Source: Phytophthora colocasiae (taxonomy: Eukaryota > Oomycota > Peronosporomycetes > Peronosporales > Peronosporaceae). Taken from it: a stretch of DNA of 64,000 bases. How positions within the stretch are numbered: position 1 is the stretch's first letter; every line of letters begins with the position of its first letter. Location of the stretch: contig JAGKQI010000052.1 of the NCBI GenBank assembly GCA_018806915.1, positions 1,550,001-1,614,000 of the forward strand, given 5' to 3'. A model generated the notes under the pieces. That model saw only the letters and a list, made by a program, of their open reading frames with translations. It was not told the DNA's origin and searched no databases. Below, one piece after another: positions 60,269 through 64,000 of the stretch. The position numbers were made by a program, and so were the translations under genes.

Positions 60269-60420
60269 GACATTTTCTTAGGACAAAGCCATTGTGATAA
60301 AAGTAAAAGTTTTATGAAAAGATGACGGATATTTACAACTTTGTGACGTGTAGAATGAGAAAAAAAGAGAGAGGAGATCTTCTGCTTCATGCGCAGTGCT
60401 TCCCGCCATTTTGGAGTGGT

Positions 60421-62463
60421 CTACTTCTCGGACAGCACCTTAAAGAGACTGGGAACCACTTCCATGCGCCACGGACCACCTTCAAGCACTTCTCCGTCGA
60501 TGTTCATGCAGTCTTCAGTCTGATCAGGCTCAATTTCCACCGCCTTGACCTTCAGGTACGAGATGAGCGGACTCTGCAGCTCCTTACCCATCACATACAG
60601 TCCGAAAAGCCTGGCGTTCTCCAAGAGACTACCCTTGCGGGTGATAATTAGGTCCAAGTTGCCATCCGAAGGATGAGAGAAAGCGCCGTCGGGTGTGATG
60701 TTGACGACGCCCACCACCACGTAGCTGCTGTTGTCCTCTTTCCACAAGAACTCAGGGTATCGTTTACGACTGGCTGGACTGGAAATACTGCCGGCGATGC
60801 CACCCCACGACTTGCGCTGCTGACTGAAGCGGTCCATATCGTATACAGTGCCTTCTTCCACTTCGAACTGGTCCAAGGCACCTGCATCCGGGTAGTCGTC
60901 ATACCGGAGGAGCGGCGGTTGCGGCTCCGTCAACACGTACCGAACACGCCCAGTGTGTTTCTTGGGTAGAACCACTGTACGCTTCACCTTGAGGAAAGCA
61001 TAGCGAAGTGTTCCCATCCAACGATACCGCTCCGACTCCTCAGCGATGTCACCTGCCACTCCCCAGCCAAGACCGCAGTAGCTGTAGTGCACCACCTCCG
61101 GATTAGCAGACGACACAGCTGTGACTACATCCAGCGGACGCATTTTACGCTTCAAAATGCAGTACAGAGCTGCGTTCACCGTCGGGATACCAGCTCCAGT
61201 GCCGAAAGCATTCTGCGTTCCAGCAGAGATAAGCGAGATCGGCGTCGAAGCCACAATCTCACGCCACTCGTGCTCAGGACGAGTGAGCAGTCCGTTCATG
61301 AACTCACACAACGTTCCATCACCTCCAATAAACACAAGAGCCTCAAAGCCGTCGTCAGCTGAATAACTCTTGCCCATTTCCGCTCCATGACCAGAATGCG
61401 TCGTCTCTTCAACCACGTACTCGAAGTTGCCTAATTCCAGGAACGGCTTGACCTTGGTCTCCCAGATACGTCGAGCTTGTCCTTTACCCGAGTGCGGGTT
61501 CACTACCACCTTCAGCATCCGTTTCTCTGAAATTGGAGGAGCGCGAGCTTGCCAGCGCACGAGCTCCTGGATGGCACCGACCCAACTGTCCACCACTTCA
61601 GTCTCGAGACAATGGAAGTCCACGAACTTGGGGGTACGCAGCAGTGCCTTGGATCCCGTTCCTCGACCTTTCTTGAAATAATGCACACGGAACGAAGTCG
61701 CTTTCTTCTTGGCAATGAGTTCTGCACCCACGACGTCATCCGTAGCCAAAACACCGAGGGTTTTCTTGCCTCTGGACCACGTGATCGTCTCGGGGTCGAG
61801 TCTCAGCTCGCATTTGCGAACGTGATGGTCGACTCGAACGACCGTGTTCAGTACCGTATCCAGAGGAGCTTCTCGTCTCGAGAAGGCTGTAACACGACGA
61901 ATACTCTCTCTCAAGCTGCTTCCCACCACGTCATGCGGGTTATCGAACGTGAAGTCTCCTACGGACGTGGAGCGCATGCTGAACGCCGTCTTGGCCAGTT
62001 CCCTAGCCGATTCCCTGGACAGCTGTTGCACGTACGTTTGACTGCGTTTAGGAGGTCCTCCACGACTTCCAGCTTTACCTGCACTCCTTGTGTTCGGGGA
62101 AAGAGGTGGCAATTGCAGTTGACGCTGCACATACTGCTGATAGTTGTCATTACCACTCACCTGTGAAAGAGTAGGTAAAAAGCCACTTTGACTGCCAGTT
62201 TCTTCCTCCTTTTGCTCCTCCTCGGGGGTCTTGGGGGTCGTAAGCTCCACATCGTGGGAGCGTAAACCACGAGGTGACAGAATGTTGGACGATTCCGACG
62301 AATACGACGCCTCCTCAGCCCCTACGAAGTGAACGGAGCTCTTCCCGCGCGAACTGGGTGGCGTATTCAGACCGTCCAGGAAGGACGAACCTCCTCCACG
62401 TGGTGTCATGCTTAACGCACCGTCGGGCACGTTCTGTGGGCCATGGCTGGTCGTCGGACTCAT
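60421..62463 (-). CDS. Sphingosine/diacylglycerol-kinase-like lipid kinase with N-terminal PH-like region
   Basis: The product is 680 residues from the ATG at 62463 (MSPTTSHGPQ); codons upstream are open but start only with GTG. The N-terminal ~180 residues are Ser/Pro-rich and disordered. A PH-like region follows (KCELRLDPETITWSRG, then VDSWVGAIQELV). The DAGK catalytic domain starts with RMLKVVVNPHSGKGQARRIW and has the ATP-binding EALVFIGGDGTLCEFMNGL. The C-terminal lobe contains HYSYCGLGWGVAGDIAEESE and the closing EGGPWRMEVVPSLFKVL. The layout (PH-like, DAGKc, long C-terminal lobe) fits sphingosine or ceramide kinases that phosphorylate sphingoid lipids at membranes. The exact substrate cannot be read from sequence. 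Confidence 0.88.
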   Translation of the reverse strand: MSPTTSHGPQNVPDGALSMTPRGGGSSFLDGLNTPPSSRGKSSVHFVGAEEASYSSESSNILSPRGLRSHDVELTTPKTPEEEQKEEETGSQSGFLPTLSQVSGNDNYQQYVQRQLQLPPLSPNTRSAGKAGSRGGPPKRSQTYVQQLSRESARELAKTAFSMRSTSVGDFTFDNPHDVVGSSLRESIRRVTAFSRREAPLDTVLNTVVRVDHHVRKCELRLDPETITWSRGKKTLGVLATDDVVGAELIAKKKATSFRVHYFKKGRGTGSKALLRTPKFVDFHCLETEVVDSWVGAIQELVRWQARAPPISEKRMLKVVVNPHSGKGQARRIWETKVKPFLELGNFEYVVEETTHSGHGAEMGKSYSADDGFEALVFIGGDGTLCEFMNGLLTRPEHEWREIVASTPISLISAGTQNAFGTGAGIPTVNAALYCILKRKMRPLDVVTAVSSANPEVVHYSYCGLGWGVAGDIAEESERYRWMGTLRYAFLKVKRTVVLPKKHTGRVRYVLTEPQPPLLRYDDYPDAGALDQFEVEEGTVYDMDRFSQQRKSWGGIAGSISSPASRKRYPEFLWKEDNSSYVVVGVVNITPDGAFSHPSDGNLDLIITRKGSLLENARLFGLYVMGKELQSPLISYLKVKAVEIEPDQTEDCMNIDGEVLEGGPWRMEVVPSLFKVLSEK

Positions 62464-63645
62464 ACTGGTAGACCTGGTCTTTTCGATTGTGATTGCAACC
62501 TGCGCTCGCTCTCTATTCGTTCGACACAAAGAGTTGTTACGATGTGGATTAGGGGAAGGGAAAGGTAAATCCACTGTTTAGTTTGCTAAAACGTGCTGGT
62601 TTCGACACTGCTGCAGGGCCATTTGCAAGGATACACTCGTGTCACGACGACAAGTGGGGATCCATCATGGACTTTGAAGTGATAGAGATAGTTTTGGAGA
62701 ACGGAGGTTGGTAGGGAACTTGTTTAAGGGCGGTGGTGGACGATTGATACTGTAATTGCGGTAAGCAAAGATCGGAAATTAACCTTGGTGTTTGTAAGGA
62801 TGGTTAAGTGGGGTGTGTACGATTTACTATAATTCGGGCCTAAAATGTAGCTTGATGGCACTCAATTCCTGATTACACCACTGATTCGATTCCGAGATTA
62901 CCCCGTCGACAAAACGTGCGTACACTGGTGGCGAAAGCAGTAGCGGTTAGCGCCTGCCCTGACGTCGATAACGAACTGCCTGATGGTGTCGGACAAGCAT
63001 ACTGCCGCCTTTCGTGCGTCTGTAAGTTGGCCGGGCAGTTTACATCCTTGAAAGTTTGCTACGTCGCGAGTTAAAGTCGGTGATAGTCGGTGGAAACTGT
63101 CCTCGTGAAGGGCAAAATCCATTTGGATTAAACTCACATTGTACTTGTTGATGGCAATTCCGCCAGCGGATTTGAGACAGGGTTATGCACAATATCTCGT
63201 GTATCGCCGATAGCACCACTCGACCCAGCTGCAGTGCAATTTGCTGCAAAGATATACAATCGAGGTGGTGCTGCATATTGAGGCAGGGCCGGAGGAATAT
63301 GATATAATTCTTACGCTGGCGACGACATCTAACCACTGCTTTTGTAAATACCTCGAAAAATCCTCTTTTTCGCCCGTTCTTGAGCGCTATCAAACCTACA
63401 TACACGACGACCTCACCGCATATGAAGAGCCCTTGGTTTTCGTGCTGAAGATTGTGGTGCCGTTCCGTCAGCTCGCCCGCCACCAATAATCAAACATCAT
63501 GTGCACCTTTTGTCAAAAAGCTATTTGTCCACTTTAGTCGATCCTGTGGAATTTGATTTGGAGCCGTTTCGGCAGACGAAGCAGCCATACTGAGCGCGAG
63601 TCACTTTTAGCTGGTCCAAAACAACGAGGAGGATACATGTACAAA
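62464..63645. other. Intergenic stretch, possible coding relic at 63130-63489
   Basis: It includes the 5' flank of the lipid-kinase gene. Near the right end a plus-strand frame (MAIPPADLRQGYAQYLVYRR, an in-frame TAG, then YTIEVVLHIEAGPEEYDIILTL to a stop at 63489) looks like protein composition, but no family is recognisable. It may be a decayed exon. Confidence 0.3.
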
Positions 63646-63647
63646 TA

Positions 63648-63991
63648 ACGACGGAAAAAGACGACGGACTCAAAAAGACGTCGTAAGTCCAGCAATGTTC
63701 ATCCGACCCCTGGTGAAAAACTCACTAAGAATACAAAAAAAGTGAACCATTTTCCGCAAATCACTTCTTCGATTGGTTGAATATTATTTATAATAGCTGT
63801 AAATTTTGCTTTGCCGATTCTATTGGATAAAACAGAATTTTGTAATGAACAAAAATTGGACTTTGGGACATAGATTTCAATTTTGAGCCAATAGAAAACA
63901 GTAATGCCAGACGTCGTGTTTTTCCGTCGTGTAAGCTGCCCGTTCTTAACTATTGAAAGCACTAACATTTCCCGGCGGGTTTTTCCGTCGT
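63648..63991. mobile_element. Candidate MITE, 344 bp, TA-flanked
   Basis: The ends ACGACGGAAAAA (63648) and TTTTTCCGTCGT (to 63991) are inverted repeats of 12 bp, flanked by TA on both sides (63646-63647, 63992-63993). An inner copy of the motif (TTTTTCCGTCGTG) lies near 63920. The inside is AT-rich without a gene. This resembles Tc1/mariner-type MITEs. It reaches almost to the window edge. Confidence 0.65.
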
Positions 63992-64000
63992 TACATTTTG

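Overview
The window looks like an oomycete genome, most probably Phytophthora. It holds a secreted S1-protease homologue of the glucanase-inhibitor type, a short RxLR-like secreted protein with a KSLR...EER motif, TKL-type kinases with HGD/HGN catalytic loops, intron-poor genes, and two genes carrying the oomycete Inr+FPR core-promoter motif about 30-40 bp upstream of the ATG. Species cannot be fixed from the sequence alone.

Left half (1-27.2 kb) is a nest of mobile elements that has destroyed kinase DNA. An LTR ends at 3620 and cuts a TKL pseudokinase (3621-4823). A decayed Ty3/Gypsy element (5143-10215 plus 23929-24785, minus strand) is itself split by a 13.7 kb, nearly intact LTR retrotransposon (10216-23928, minus strand; 4-bp target duplication 'tagg'). 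This large element has gag, pro and pol, two RNase H domains, a predicted -1 frameshift signal at the gag stop, an antisense coiled-coil gene between pol and the 3' LTR, and an extreme excess of GATC. To its right lie a second piece of the same kinase gene, with a MULE DNA transposon in its intron, and the kinase's N-terminal exon (27213-27556). The left kinase copy is an internal 'empty site' that fixes the MULE boundaries exactly.

Right half (28-64 kb) is gene-dense but punctured by young insertions. In order: an ankyrin/double-kinase gene with a single nonsense codon; a cluster of five paralogues with mitochondrial-type presequences and a Tim44/mL45-like C-terminus (two divergent around a perfect palindrome, one split by a copia element whose two 129-bp LTRs look identical); a TA-flanked MITE carrying a tRNA-like gene just upstream of the glucanase-inhibitor-like gene; the RxLR-like gene; a protein with three copies of an unrecognised cysteine module; and three eight-TM MARVEL-like genes (one pseudogene), separated by a Gypsy element with near-identical LTRs and a nested hAT derivative. 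A PH-domain protein, a sphingosine/diacylglycerol-kinase-like enzyme and a terminal MITE finish the window.

The most unusual item is the GATC-rich retrotransposon. The other genes do not form an evident pathway. The arrangement is a repeat-rich, fast-changing block next to family clusters that expand by local duplication and are broken by recent transposition.
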